NCBI GenBank assembly: GCA_020650975.1
Contig: JAIPMN010042820.1
Span: forward strand, 1 to 21,284
Source of the DNA: Apostichopus californicus
Taxonomy: Eukaryota > Echinodermata > Holothuroidea > Aspidochirotida > Stichopodidae
Direction of reading: 5' to 3'
DNA: 21,284 bases
Every line of letters begins with the position of its first letter. The first letter of the stretch is position 1. The translations under genes and the position numbers were made by a program. The notes beneath the pieces are model-generated. The model did no database searches, was not told the origin of the DNA, and saw nothing but the letters and a program-made list of their open reading frames with translations. This document shows positions 1 to 9,840 of this stretch, one piece after another.

Positions 1-692
1 CATTGTATCCTTTTACTTTGATTTGGCGAATTTTACTCTGTTACCTGTACCGAAACAGTTTAGCCTTCTGATTCATAGTCTGAAACAAGTACAGAGCTGG
101 ATAGATTTAGAAAGGAAATTGAGTTTAATATTCAGAGGTGATCCTAGTCAAGCCAAGTCAGTTTCGGTTGCCGACTCAAGACAAGTCAATTTATTGAAGG
201 TTCCCAGACTGAAGTCGAAGTCACCAGGTGATGAGACTACTTCAGTTGACTCAAATCCGAGTTATTTGTTACACACATGACAGTATTGTGTATAGTGTTA
301 GTGTACATGACAACCATTTTAAACTGACTTTGGCCAGATTAAGTGTCCTACCACAAGGGAAAGGCCAAAGAGATCAGTCCTATTTGTGAGTCAAGCAGAC
401 ACAATCAGGGTACAATTTATCAATTTATTGAAGGTTCAGTTATTGAAGGCTAGATGATACAAAAAACAGAATGAATCACTACACATGGCAGAGAGGTGTG
501 TACATGCACTTTTTGTGCACACTGAAGCATATTAGTTTTCGGTATTTATGTGAAAATATAATTCACAAACCTAAAGATTGTCACACAAAATACGAACACT
601 AAATTGGACACCCTCAGTTTTAAGATATGTACCCCACCACAGATTACACAGATCAGTGTTTTCTTTTCCTTGACCCTATTTGGTTTGATCAG
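1..692. other. Intron sequence left of the first visible POLA2 exon
   Basis: No coding exon of POLA2 is recognisable here, although the gene's N-terminal part must lie upstream. The segment ends in a pyrimidine-rich acceptor (TTGATCAG, AG at 691-692). An 18-bp word (TCAATTTATTGAAGGTTC) occurs twice, at 186-203 and 420-437. A small hairpin, TGCAC-T5-GTGCA, lies at 505-519. The open frames at 23-280 (+) and 546-848 (-) have no recognisable protein character and I treat them as chance. Confidence 0.6.
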
Positions 693-750
693 GTTTGACA
701 CTCCAGAAGAAGATGATGGATTACTTAATGCATATACTCCTGTTGGTAAG
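693..750 (+). CDS. POLA2: POLA2 exon (acidic linker)
   Basis: Visible residues 1-19, an acidic stretch followed by LLNAYTP, which matches the LLNSY-type linker after the N-terminal helical domain. The first base completes a codon begun in an upstream exon outside the window. The donor is GTAAGC at 751. Confidence 0.85.
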
Positions 751-3700
751 GTAAGCTGGGCTTCTTCATATGCTCTATAACAGGTAGAGTCTTGGGTATG
801 ACACACTGAAGTGATGTAACCATGGTGATGGTATAGTGATGTAACCATGGTGATGGTATGCTTATGTGACTTTGGCTTGTAAGCATCATCTCCAACAGTA
901 CATGATGGATTAGTTTAGTAGTTGATATGTGGGATTCACCTCAGTGAGTACAAGAACCCTATCGTGTTTTAAAGAGGTTAAAGGTCATCTGAGGTCAATA
1001 TCTGACAACCTTGAATACCATGATAAATCCTACAGGTAAGTAAGGTTTAAATTAACTTCCTATTTGTTATGTAGATTCACCTTGGTGAATAATTTATAGT
1101 TTGTTGCGGAGGCCAAACCTCATTTGAGGTCAACAGTGGTCAGTCTGAGAGCCTTTTAAACTTCAAAAGTAAAGTTTGGAGGAATTTGTGGAGTGAGTAT
1201 AACAACCTTATTGTTTTTGTACATGTCAAGGGTCATTTGAAGTCAACATTGCATGATGATTTTTTCAAGGATAATAACTCCAAAGTAAACCTTTCATGAG
1301 TAAACTCTTAATACATGGATCCACTTTCAGTAAGTACAGGAATCCTTTTTGGTTGTTGTAGAGTTCAAAGGTCAGTTGAGGTAACCAGGGGTCAAGGTAT
1401 GAATTTGTTGGAAGAACAGTAACTTCACGAGTAAAGCTTGGGTGAACTTCGGCATGTGATTTGCTTTTAAGTTAAATAATCCTGGCAATTTCTGTGGAGG
1501 TCAAAGGGTCATTTGAGGTCGAGAAAAGGCAAAGTGTGAAATGTCAAAGTATCCAGCGAGTGCAAGAACCTTCCTGGTCATGTGAAATCAAGTAAACCAA
1601 ATATGAAATGTGGCAGGAGTCACTAAGCCAATTGGATTTTTGGTTTTCTTTTATTTTACTGTGCAGTATCAACTTGGGGAATTTTAGAAGACCAACTTTT
1701 GGTATTGTGGATGATTAATTCTTTTCTTCACCCTATGTAAATCAATGTGTATCCTTTTCTAACTTTTTTTTTTTTAGGCTAATCTTAAACGCCCGACCTT
1801 CAAAACTCCAGAAAGTAGCCAGAAGAGAAAACATACCCAAGGGGGGATCTCACCTATAATGTAAGTTTTATAAAGATATGGTTCCCATGCAGTCGTTCAA
1901 ATTTGGAAAAATTGAGTAAAGGTAACACCTCTTTTCTAGGACGTTAAAGTCCTTTGAAGTTTAGTCTGGGAAAGTAAGGAAAACCCTCATTTGAAAGCTG
2001 CTGCTGCTAATCATGACTACTCATGAAAAGTTTCTTTTTGCCAAGAAAAAGCGGTCTCTTTTCTTCCTCTCTTGCATACTCTCCTGTGATTTGTAAATTT
2101 CCGTCCTAGCCATCATGCAATTTATCGAAGGCATCGTTTCTAACCTCACTTTCAGATCATATTCCAGATATATCAGCTACAGTAGTAGTGCACTTTGATG
2201 TGACTTAAATGAGCAATTGTGTTTGAAAAACTTATCAGTATAAATCAAGTCGTGGTTAAAAAGTTTAAGGCTACAGCATGCTAAGTGTGGGTTTCATGGT
2301 TCGTTGAACTTCCTCCACACCACAAACTATAAAGGATAGGGGTTTGTATAGTATTTGTAATACAAATGTATGCAAATGTTTAGGCCTATCATACATTAGG
2401 TAGTCTAATTTAACATTAGGTCTTCATAAATTTGTAGGCTTTTCATAGCCAACCATGTCTTCATCTTGGACAAAGGTCGAGACAAATTCTGGAATTTCAT
2501 TTGCTTAAAAAGTGTTGGGGAAGCTTGTGAAGAATAAAAATATTGCCAGATGTGAATTTTCTTTTGGGGATAATTCAGACGAAAGGGACAAGAAGTTTCT
2601 GATTTGCATCACCGATTCAACTTTATCTACATTTTGTGTCTTTTAACAACCTCTAAATATTTATACTTTAGGTCAACACCTTCTCAGAAGTATGGGATCA
2701 GAGGTAACAAGGGAGAGGTCGTCGCTAAGTTTGGGAATCTAAGCGCTGCACAGTGGGCTGGATCTAAGACGTCGGATTGCGAGGTGGAAGCATACGACAC
2801 TGAAAATGTTCTCAAAACCAAATATAAATACATGTACCAGAAGCTGACAGAGAAAGCTCACAGTAAGCACTTCCTTCCATAATACCTGACCGTGACAAAC
2901 GAACGGTAATCTTTATGCTATCGGTATTCATCGTTAGGATGCTGATGTTAAGAAGAATGTTATTGTTGATACCTCATACTTTAACAAATAAGGGAAATTT
3001 GGAGTCATTGACATGTTTTGTATGTTTTATATCATATTCACTTTATAAAATATTCTATGCGTTTGGAATGCTCCATTCGTAGCAAATCGACGATGGAATA
3101 AGTTCCTCGAGTCCAAGCCTAAATGTCAATCCATTGTTTTGGACATTTAACTCACTCAAGCCCCAAGAAATGTTCTTTAAAATTTGTACAAACAACAGAG
3201 CTCTCCTATGGATGGCATCCACCTCTGCATTTGACACCTGCAAATATGTAGTACATTGTAAACATGACATCAGAGGCAATACAAATTTGTTGTTTGTCTA
3301 ATAAGTTTTGTATTCCTTCCGAGAAGCTGATATAGTGGTGTGTGTGTATACCACACTACTGTAAGCTCCTCTGAGGTTTTAATTATTCATTTCTCAGCAA
3401 ACAAAAGTGTTATAGCAATACAATCTAGACTGCTTGCATAGGTGTGATTTAACAGAATGCAAACCTATCGAAATTAGCTTTGTACCTACAGTTATCCTTT
3501 CTGAAGTCATCAAAGTCATCAGAATATTTCAGTTGTGCACCTTTGTGATATTGCATTTTCATTTTCCCAGTTCTGAACGATATGATCGAAGAAATGTCAC
3601 AACATTTACAGGAGAAGTATAACATTGAAGAGCTGTCACATGTGGCTATTCCATTACAGGTAATCTCATTACTATATATTGCCTTATTTTCCTGTTGCTA

Positions 3701-6700
3701 TGGTGATTGCAGTGACATGGATGTCCGTCTTTTCCATCCACCAGCAAAACTATCTTGCCTTGCCCATGTGCAGTACTTGAGTTCCTTTTCCAGTACATTG
3801 TCCTGTCATGTATCATTCCATAAATAATATTCTTTTTGGCTCAATTTTCCTTTACATTATTGGGATCGCACAGAAATTTGAGCATTGTTTGTAGAATTTT
3901 GCTGTGTGACATCGGATCAAATATATATATATATTTTTTATGGTATCCTGATTTATTGTAGGAGAAAGTATCCGTGGTGGGAAGGATTTGTTGCGATAGT
4001 GTCGGCAAGCTAAATCCGCAATCGGTCCTCTTAGAGGGATCGGTAGAAACCTCGGCCGGAAAACGGGTGCCGTTAAAGTTGACCGAGGTGAACAATTATT
4101 CACTCTTTCCGGGACAAATTATTGCTCTTGAGGGTATCAACAGTACTGGAAGTCATATGGTAGCGTCCAAAATATATGAGGTATGTTGTTGAAAGTACTC
4201 TAGTTCATTTCTTGAGAGCTTTGGTCTTTACTGTGTCTGACAGACATCTGTATTGCCCTTAAAGACCAGCATACTAACATTTTAAAAGGGAACAACAACA
4301 GCATTTTCTGGAGGGCTGTGATTCTCTTAAGTTTATTTGAAAAAGATTCTAAAATATTCCTTGTGACACTAGAACAAAAGAGCTGCACAAGTTAACATCT
4401 CCCTGTAGTGTTGGTCAAGAAGGTTATCGTAGCACTGGATACTTGCCAAACAAACAAGTGGCTGTTCATGTGGATTATTTGTTGGCTATGTTTGTAGCAA
4501 AAGGTTAACAGTACTGATATGATTTTTAGTCATGTTTTTCTTGTTGTAACCAGGTTATAGGTTTGTTGCAAGAATATGAATTGGATTTCAAATTGAAACA
4601 GAGTTAACCTTTTCCAAATATTTGTGATGTGATTGTTGTAGTAGGGTATTGCACTTGTGTATATTGAAGTTGTGCCTTCACTGCCCCATCCCTCACATCC
4701 CCACCCCAAGACCCCACCTTGATAGAAGGCTTATTCACCATAATTACAGAAATTACCAAGTACCATACTACTCATAGCCAGTGTCACCCCAATTAAGAAC
4801 TTTCCTTTGTTTTCCATTCTTGCAGGGAGTGAGCCCACCTCCTCCTACAGATACAGACTCCAGTTTATCTAATCATGGCTCACTCCATGTTGTCATGGCA
4901 GCAGGACCTTTTACGACCTCAGACAGTTTGAGCTATGAACCACTGGAAGACCTGTGCCAGATGATCAACACAAAATCACCAGATGTCTGTATAATGGTAT
5001 GGCTGCTGGTTCTAAACACATGTGTGCTTATTTTAATTCTCAATGCAACCGGGTCAATAGTGTCTTCTAATAAACCAAAGCATAATTTAGGCAAATAATC
5101 ACTAATCTGATCGCTGGCTAGGGTAAAAGTATCTATTATCCGGTCTTTCTGGCTTTTTCATGAGGCAACGAAAAGAGATCATTAGAGTTTGATTAGAAGG
5201 AACTTAGAAAATGTTTACATAAAAGTTTCCTTGTTAGAAATAATTGTAATCTAAGATCCAAAGAAGTGCTGCTGGTCAATCAGGTCCCTGATGGATTTCA
5301 CTTATCACGAGAGGACACAACATCGCAGTCTCACTGCTCTGGGACTTACAAGCATGCATTCGTCCCATCCTTCATTGTTTCAAGAACCAAATTGTCAACC
5401 GTTTTGTCAGTTTTGTGAATTTTATCAAGCTTTCCTAAATGGTAAAAGCTCAACAGTTCATTCTTTCAAGTTTAGAGAGTTTTGAATCGATCGATTGATT
5501 GACTTGGTTCAACTATGCTTTCAAAATCTGTCGACAGGTTTCAAAATGCAGCAATTGAGGTTTCACTTTTTCAAGAGTACTGGATGTGGAGTTTCTTCCT
5601 GATCCATTTTTCGGACTGAGCTGTAGAATTGCATGATATAGTCATTTGTGTTTATGGAATAAATCCAGCTCAATTTCTTCTCTTTGTCATCTCTTTTCAC
5701 ACAGTTTGGACCATTTGTTGACTGTAATCAAGAGCAAATATCAGTAAGTAAAACTGTTGATGAATATGTTCGTAGAAGAGGATTATTTGAAATTCATTAA
5801 ATGTTAACATATTAATTAAAGATGACCACTTTTGTTGGACTGTATTTCTACTGTATCTTTGTGTTATGCGTTAATGTTATTTTTGTTAAGTATGTGAACC
5901 CTCAAACCAAAATTGCATGATACTGTTACTCTTGATACATCCCCTGATGTCACGGAGCTTTGCGTTATACTTACTGAAGCCTGCTGAGAAAATTTCATGC
6001 CTGTAATTACATGACAGTCCTGTACAAAGCAAGAATAGAAAATGTTCATAGTTCCCCCCAAAAATAAACAGTTTCTATACATTTCAAATGTTTGGTAACA
6101 TACAATGGAAAAGCATTGTTCGTTATTATCCCATTGTTTCCTGATGGTTAACTTATCACCTTTGATTTTGTTTTATTACTTAAATAACCAAGCTAAATTT
6201 TTGTGAAATGTGTAAATAGTATTATTGTAACCTTTTTCCACTTCCTCTTGTCTGTAGAGTGGCAACATTGATAAAACTTTTCCAGAGCTATTCCTGTGTT
6301 GCATGCAAGAGATTCTCAAGAACACTGAAGGGTAAGTATAACCAACCAATGATAATGATACCAGTGAGGGCGTTGTGGTCAAGTGGTTAAGGCAGTGGAC
6401 TTGTGATCTAAGGATTACAGGTTCGAGTCCTGGCCAGATCATTGCGTTGTGTCCTTGGGCAAGGCGCTTTATCTCCATTGCCTCTCTTCACCCAGGTGTA
6501 TATTGGGTACTTGCGAGGTAACTTGTAAATATAGTTGCATGCGCCGGTTTGTGGCTGCACCCTATGGGAAGTCCCCCAGGGGACACATGGTTGTGGTGCA
6601 CTGTGGTGCCCCAGGAGAGATTGATTGAACTGTGCGTAGGTGTGACAAGTTACCAATGACCAGGGTTAAGTTGTAAAGTCGTGTGAGAGGGCCTTGGCCC

Positions 6701-9700
6701 TGAACAAGACTGTAAACCTAAATAATAATAATAATGATACCATACCCGGGCAAGAATACATCCATAGTTGAATATATCCATGGTCACAGATGTATTCTGT
6801 AGTGCCTTGTTGCATATTTGGGGAAGGTAGTTCCTTTTAGTATGTCCTAATGTCAAACCATAAGAGTATTTTCCAAGGCTGAAAAGATTGTTTTACCACC
6901 TTGCTGTATGACTTAATTGGTTCCAGTGGAAAAGAAGCATTACTTTAGTGATACTCTGGGGTCAACTGAGACAAGACTCAGAAATAAACGAAGCAAATAA
7001 TCGAGCTTCTTAACAACAACAACATGTCACATTTATAAGTTGACCTCCGAAATGACCTCAAGTATCATGGTGCGCCAAATGTGCAATAATACATACAATT
7101 ACATGATAACAGCCACAATATATGACACAAATTGATTGTTCATGTGTTTTGTACAGTTACAACTTCTTATTTCCTTTTATATATTTAATTATTTATTTGT
7201 GTATTTTGTGACTTTTTTGGGGTAAACTTTTTGTTATAATCTGATGAAACACAAACTGATGAAATGCAAACTAGACAGGCAATAGGGACATCTGCTACAA
7301 AAGGTTAAGATAGTTTATATTTCCTTTAAAAAGTCATAACTTGTTGAACATATCTCTGCATGCCTGTCACTGCTATCATGCACTTATACAACTGTATTGA
7401 CTTTATCCTGCAAAAACGTGTATGTATTCTGCCTTTCTAGTCCTAATATTGCAATGTAAAATATTTATAATCCTCAGGAGCGGGACACAGCTTGTAGTTC
7501 TACCTTCACTACGGGACGTCCATCATGATTTTGTCTATCCTCAACCTCCATTTGATGATCTCCCTCGTGGCAAGACTGAAGTAGGTTGCTAGGCGATCAT
7601 ACCTCTCATGAATGGTTATAACCAGCTTAGGCATTCTCTACATGACATGGGTGGTACTTCACCAATTTCCCACATTTAGGGAGTTTTGAAAGACGTTTGC
7701 CTTTGTGCCATAGATAAATTTTTGTATAGAGTTTTCAGTGAAAACAGTAACTGACGATTGCTTTGTAGAACATTTAGACTAAAATAGATTGCCTCGCTCT
7801 AAGAACAGTAGCAGAATAACAGTGGATTTTTAGTTCATTTATCTTGCAATGACGAAATACGTATGAAAAACTTGGGGTAAAGTAAAACAAAAAATTGTTG
7901 GTCGCAGACCATGAGACAGGTAACTTACCCAAGCCTGATGAATGGCACAAACATTTCTGAATGTGACAATCATCCTACGACAAACGGTCTCCTAATGAAG
8001 CTGGAAATTAGTACCTAATTAAAAGCTTTTCAAAATTTGTTACTTTGAAAATTAGATGATGATGATTGATGATGTAAAACTAGTTAATGCACAAAACATG
8101 TGTGAACACTCCATAGCGGAGAAACATTCTAGCAATCTTATCAGCACACCAAGCAATAGCCTTTGACAAAGTGCATAATTTATGGCACAAACTCTCCTTT
8201 GCCAAATTTGTCCATTTTGAGAACAGCAGCTTCCCTAAACACTGTTTGCACTGTTATAGTTTCCTTCAAGAGGTACTGTAGGTATAGAGGGTAAACACAC
8301 GTCAGTTTATTAATGAATTGATTGTGGAGGGGAGTTATTTGTACCAGTCAGTAGAATCATGTGAGGGTGGAGGAGGGGGAGGGGGGGTGGAGTGTGCAGT
8401 CATTGTGAAATGTGTATAAAATAAACCACACTGATCCTCATTGCTTTCTCTTTTTTTTCCTTCTTTTTTTCTTCCTTTTTTCTTCTTTTTTTTTAATTTA
8501 GTTTTTAATTATTACATTCTTTTATTACTTTTCATTTACCTGTTAATCATGACCTATACACTATTGCTGCAGTATGCTTTAAAGAAATTAAAAGGAAATT
8601 TTCTATTAGGTTTATGATATCTCTCTCTCTGTTTCTATCTAGAGACTCCATTTTGTATCGGAACCATCTACCTTCACAGCTAATGGAATCGTGTTTGGTG
8701 CAACGTCAACAGATGTTCTCTTGCACCTTGGAAAAGAGGAAATTTCAGGGTAATTATCATCGCAATTTTTCCCTTATCATGGGAGTAAAGTCTGATCATG
8801 TAAAGATGGACGAAGTTGAAAAATGTGCTCATAGCTCACTCTTTTGTTTATGGATGCTTTTTCTTACCATCCACCACTCGCTGCCACAAGTTCCTTTAAT
8901 CTCTTAATTATAATTTTGAGACCGGAAAAGTTAAGAATTATTTGAGTGATTTCACTTTTGAAACTGAGTGACTTTAGTCATGATTCCTTACGATAATGAT
9001 TGCTACAAAATATGCTCAAATGTGTCCATACTCTCAATATGTTAAAGTTTTCAAAAGGCATCAATACTATACTCCAAATATGCTAGAAAAGTCTAATAAT
9101 GGTCACTCATGTACAAACTTCAATTACCATTTTACATCCACCGTGAATGCATTTCCCTGCAATTGTAATATTTTATCGTTCAGAACCTCTAGGAAAGCAC
9201 ATTTGGAGTTTGAAATATTTTTAGAACTCTTTTAAATTGTTGGCAATACTGATGACATTTAACCTTGCAATATTTTTTTCAACAGAACTGCCACGACTGG
9301 TGACAGGCTGGGTCGTTTGATGAAACACATCTTCACCCAACAGAGCTTTTACCCGGTTCATCCACCACCCGAGGATGTTCCCATAGACTACGCACACTAC
9401 GAGGAATACGCTCGTCTGACAGTCAAACCTCACGTCTTCATAGCTCCGTCGGATATGCGATACTTTATCAAAGTAAGCTGGCATCATTGTCTGAATCCTG
9501 CTACTATGTGAAAAAGATATATACCTGGGCTACATATGTTATATTAATCTGAACTGTGATATGAAGTACATTTTTGTTACCGTGGTGATACAATTGTTGT
9601 AATATTTTATGGTAAATCATATCATGAATCACTCTAATTTGATCTGTTGATCCTTTTCTTCTTCTAGGACATAGATGGCACCCTGTGCGTAAACCCAGGC

Positions 9701-9814
9701 AGGTTATCGAAAGGACAAGGAGGGGGTACTTTTGCTGAGCTTGTCATACAGCCTGGACAAAAGGCAGACACCAGTATTACAAACAGAGCTGCTGCTAGAA
9801 TTGTGCGCATCTGA
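693..9814 (+). CDS. POLA2: DNA polymerase alpha subunit B, 12 exons, 5'-partial
   Basis: This is the B subunit of the nuclear DNA polymerase alpha-primase complex, which tethers the catalytic subunit and supports RNA-DNA primer synthesis at replication origins and on the lagging strand. Exons: 693-750, 1778-1860, 2672-2862, 3571-3659, 3962-4180, 4826-4996, 5705-5743, 6258-6331, 7478-7580, 8643-8749, 9286-9472, 9668-9814. Every junction has GT/AG ends and the frame stays open across all of them, giving about 488 residues. Recognisable family blocks, numbered from the first visible residue, are TPSQKY (linker), SLFPGQ and EGIN (OB fold, residues 141-213), GPFTTSDS, PDVCI, FGPFVD, PSLRDVHHDFVYPQPPF (residues 317-333) and the C-terminal VNPGRLSKG...GGTF...VRI. 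The phosphoesterase-like domain of B subunits is known to be catalytically inactive. The human protein is 598 residues, so roughly the first 110 are missing because the window starts inside the gene. The gene converges with the minus-strand coiled-coil gene. Identity is very secure; individual splice sites are predictions. Confidence 0.95.
811..859. repeat. 25-bp tandem duplication
   Basis: The word GTGATGTAACCATGGTGATG and its continuation occur twice in a row, at 811-835 and 836-859, with no mismatches over the shared 24 bases. It looks like a recent minisatellite-like duplication. CCATGG lies within each copy. Confidence 0.9.
970..1525 (+). repeat. Diverged AGGTCA-rich tandem array, about 130-bp period
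   Basis: Five copies of a core resembling AAAGGTCATTTGAGGTCAAC start near 981, 1115, 1229, 1367 and 1503, a spacing of about 112-138 bp. Between the cores are recurring words such as AGTAAAG(C/T)TTGG and GTGGA. The best core (975-997) reads AGGTTA-A-AGGTCA-TCTG-AGGTCA. The same family occurs in the opposite orientation at about 11090-11960; for example AGTAAAGCTTGGGTGAA here matches the reverse complement of the segment near 11850. Likely an old dispersed minisatellite or transposon-derived array. Confidence 0.7.
1778..1860 (+). CDS. POLA2: POLA2 exon (phospho-linker)
   Basis: Visible residues 20-46 plus two bases of codon 47. The peptide is basic and rich in Ser/Thr-Pro (FKTPESS, ISPI), like the cyclin-kinase-regulated linker of the family. 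Acceptor TTTTTAG ends at 1777; donor GTAAGT at 1861. Confidence 0.9.
1861..2671. other. POLA2 intron
   Basis: An 811-bp AT-rich intron. Apart from a TAGGCCTA-like word near 2382, I see no repeat, RNA or coding signal in it. Confidence 0.7.
2672..2862 (+). CDS. POLA2: POLA2 exon (TPSQKY block)
   Basis: Visible residues 48-110. It carries STPSQKYGIR and the RGNKGEVV...FG motif, both typical of this subunit, then TKYKYMYQKL leading into the globular core. The first G completes ATG (Met47); the last A joins TT of the next exon to form Ile. Donor GTAAGC at 2863. Confidence 0.95.
2863..3570. other. POLA2 intron
   Basis: A 708-bp intron. A small imperfect inverted repeat around a TGTGTGTGTA run is visible near 3333-3358. 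Nothing else is recognisable, and the open frames on both strands here look accidental. Confidence 0.7.
3571..3659 (+). CDS. POLA2: POLA2 exon (helix before OB fold)
   Basis: Residues 111-140, including an amphipathic helix (NDMIEEMSQHLQEKY) that matches the helix leading into the OB domain. Acceptor TTTTCCCAG; donor GTAATC at 3660. Confidence 0.92.
3660..3961. other. POLA2 intron with (TA)n
   Basis: A 302-bp intron. A short (AT)n run at about 3920-3934 followed by T6 precedes the acceptor TTATTGTAG. Confidence 0.75.
3962..4180 (+). CDS. POLA2: POLA2 exon (OB fold)
   Basis: Residues 141-213, a whole 73-codon phase-0 exon covering most of the OB-fold domain. Conserved elements are GRICCDSVGKLN, the SVLLEGS strand, YSLFPGQI and ALEGIN(S/T)TG. 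This is the most conserved single block in the left half of the gene. Confidence 0.95.
4181..4825. other. POLA2 intron
   Basis: A 645-bp intron. It holds a C-rich patch at about 4679-4715 and no other recognisable feature. The acceptor is TTCTTGCAG. Confidence 0.7.
4826..4996 (+). CDS. POLA2: POLA2 exon (start of phosphoesterase-like domain)
   Basis: Residues 214-270. A proline-rich loop (SPPPPTDTD) is followed by the first strand of the phosphoesterase-like fold (LHVVMAAGPFTTSDS), then helix LEDLCQMI and PDVCIM. Donor GTATGG at 4997. Confidence 0.94.
4997..5704. other. POLA2 intron
   Basis: A 708-bp intron with no recognisable RNA, repeat family or coding exon. A short GATCGATTGATTGA-type run lies near 5487-5502. 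Confidence 0.7.
5705..5743 (+). CDS. POLA2: POLA2 micro-exon FGPFVD
   Basis: A 39-bp phase-0 exon (residues 271-283) carrying FGPFVD, the family motif after the PDVCI strand. Acceptor CACACAG at 5704, donor GTAAGT at 5744. It is too short for an ORF search but is required to join its neighbours. Confidence 0.93.
5744..6257. other. POLA2 intron
   Basis: A 514-bp AT-rich intron ending in TCTTGTCTGTAG. I see nothing else in it. Confidence 0.7.
6258..6331 (+). CDS. POLA2: POLA2 exon
   Basis: Residues 284-307 plus two bases of a glycine codon. It encodes a helix (FPELFLCCMQEILKN) that matches the EDIFKQCLRTI-type helix of the family. Donor GTAAGT at 6332 lies only 32 bp before a SINE insertion. 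Confidence 0.9.
6332..7477. other. POLA2 intron carrying a SINE
   Basis: A 1,146-bp intron. The SINE at 6364-6730 fills its 5' third. Further on, a 15-bp tandem duplication (CTGATGAAACACAAA and a two-mismatch copy) lies at 7241-7270. The rest is AT-rich and featureless. Confidence 0.8.
6352..6742 (+). mobile_element. tRNA-derived SINE with target-site duplication
   Basis: A 5' tRNA-like head has an RNA polymerase III box A (TGGTCAAGTGG, 6376-6386) and box B (GGTTCGAGTCC, 6420-6430). The tRNA-unrelated body contains TGTCCTTGGGCAAGGCGCTT, a word shared by several deeply conserved animal SINE families, possibly those with the Nin-type central domain (from memory, not checked). The tail is a short (AAT)n at about 6720-6735. 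The element body is about 6364-6730, flanked by a perfect 12-bp duplication ATAATGATACCA at 6352-6363 and 6731-6742, the signature of LINE-assisted retroposition. The first bases of the right copy merge with the AAT tail, but GATACCA is independent of it. The intact duplication implies fairly recent insertion. Confidence 0.9.
7478..7580 (+). CDS. POLA2: POLA2 exon (SLRDVHH block)
   Basis: Residues 308-342. It carries VVLPSLRDVHHDF and VYPQPPF, the most diagnostic block of the B-subunit family. In active phosphoesterases the equivalent region carries metal ligands; B subunits have lost the full ligand set. Donor GTAGGT at 7581. Confidence 0.96.
8363..8390 (+). repeat. G-rich run, possible G-quadruplex
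   Basis: Runs of G3, G5 and G7 separated by short A/T-containing spacers. The sequence allows a G-quadruplex on the plus (RNA-sense) strand of the pre-mRNA. Whether it folds is not shown. Confidence 0.6.
8443..8502 (+). repeat. Long polypyrimidine tract
   Basis: About 60 bases of nearly pure C/T (CTTTCTCT8CCTTCT7 and similar), about 140 bp upstream of the acceptor used for the 8643 exon. It may be a simple repeat or a binding site for polypyrimidine-tract proteins. Confidence 0.7.
8643..8749 (+). CDS. POLA2: POLA2 exon (FVSEP block)
   Basis: Residues 343-377 plus two bases. HFVSEP, NGIVFGATSTDVLLHLG and EEIS match conserved strands and a helix of the phosphoesterase-like domain. Donor GTAATT at 8750. 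Confidence 0.95.
8750..9285. other. POLA2 intron
   Basis: A 536-bp AT-rich intron; the acceptor is TTTTTTTCAACAG. I see no other feature. Confidence 0.7.
9286..9472 (+). CDS. POLA2: POLA2 exon
   Basis: Residues 378-440. DRLGRLMKHIFTQQSFYP, PPPEDVPIDY, and VKPHVFIAPSDMRYFIK are close to the family pattern, including the ILTQ-SYYP and P-LRYFVK blocks. Donor GTAAGC at 9473. Confidence 0.95.
9668..9814 (+). CDS. POLA2: POLA2 terminal coding exon
   Basis: Residues 441-488 and TGA at 9812-9814. It carries VNPGRLSKGQGGGTFAEL and ends in RIVRI, matching the conserved VRI C-terminus of animal B subunits. Acceptor CTTCTTCTAG at 9667 follows a 195-bp intron. Confidence 0.96.
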   Translation, partial: DIDGTLCVNPGRLSKGQGGGTFAELVIQPGQKADTSITNRAAARIVRI

Positions 9815-9840
9815 GGGACTAAGTCAATGCTCTGTCTTTA

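Larger units (their letters stand above)
751..1777. other. POLA2 intron with tandem repeats
   Basis: A 1,027-bp intron. It contains a 25-bp perfect tandem duplication (811-859) and a diverged array built on AGGTCA words (about 970-1525); both have their own entries. It ends in a T-rich tract and AG at 1776-1777. Confidence 0.8.
7581..8642. other. POLA2 intron with G-run and pyrimidine tract
   Basis: A 1,062-bp intron. It contains a G-rich stretch (8363-8390), a 60-base almost pure C/T tract (about 8443-8502) and a (CT)n run just before the acceptor TATCTAG. Confidence 0.8.

Noticed and set aside
546..848. 100-residue minus-strand open frame overlapping the first POLA2 exon
   Set aside because: No domain or homology recognised. 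It runs across a real plus-strand exon and a perfect 25-bp tandem repeat. Shadow frame.
6368..6435. Functional tRNA gene
   Set aside because: Box A and box B are present, but the region does not fold into a complete acceptor stem and is the head of a SINE with an AAT tail and target-site duplication.
6176..6656. Minus-strand open frames of 82-100 residues across the SINE
   Set aside because: They are antisense to the SINE and a POLA2 exon, with no protein-like features beyond translation of repeat DNA.
8050..8075. C/D-box snoRNA suggested by ATGATGA words in a POLA2 intron
   Set aside because: No CTGA D box at the right distance and no flanking terminal stem. The words are part of a GATGAT simple repeat.
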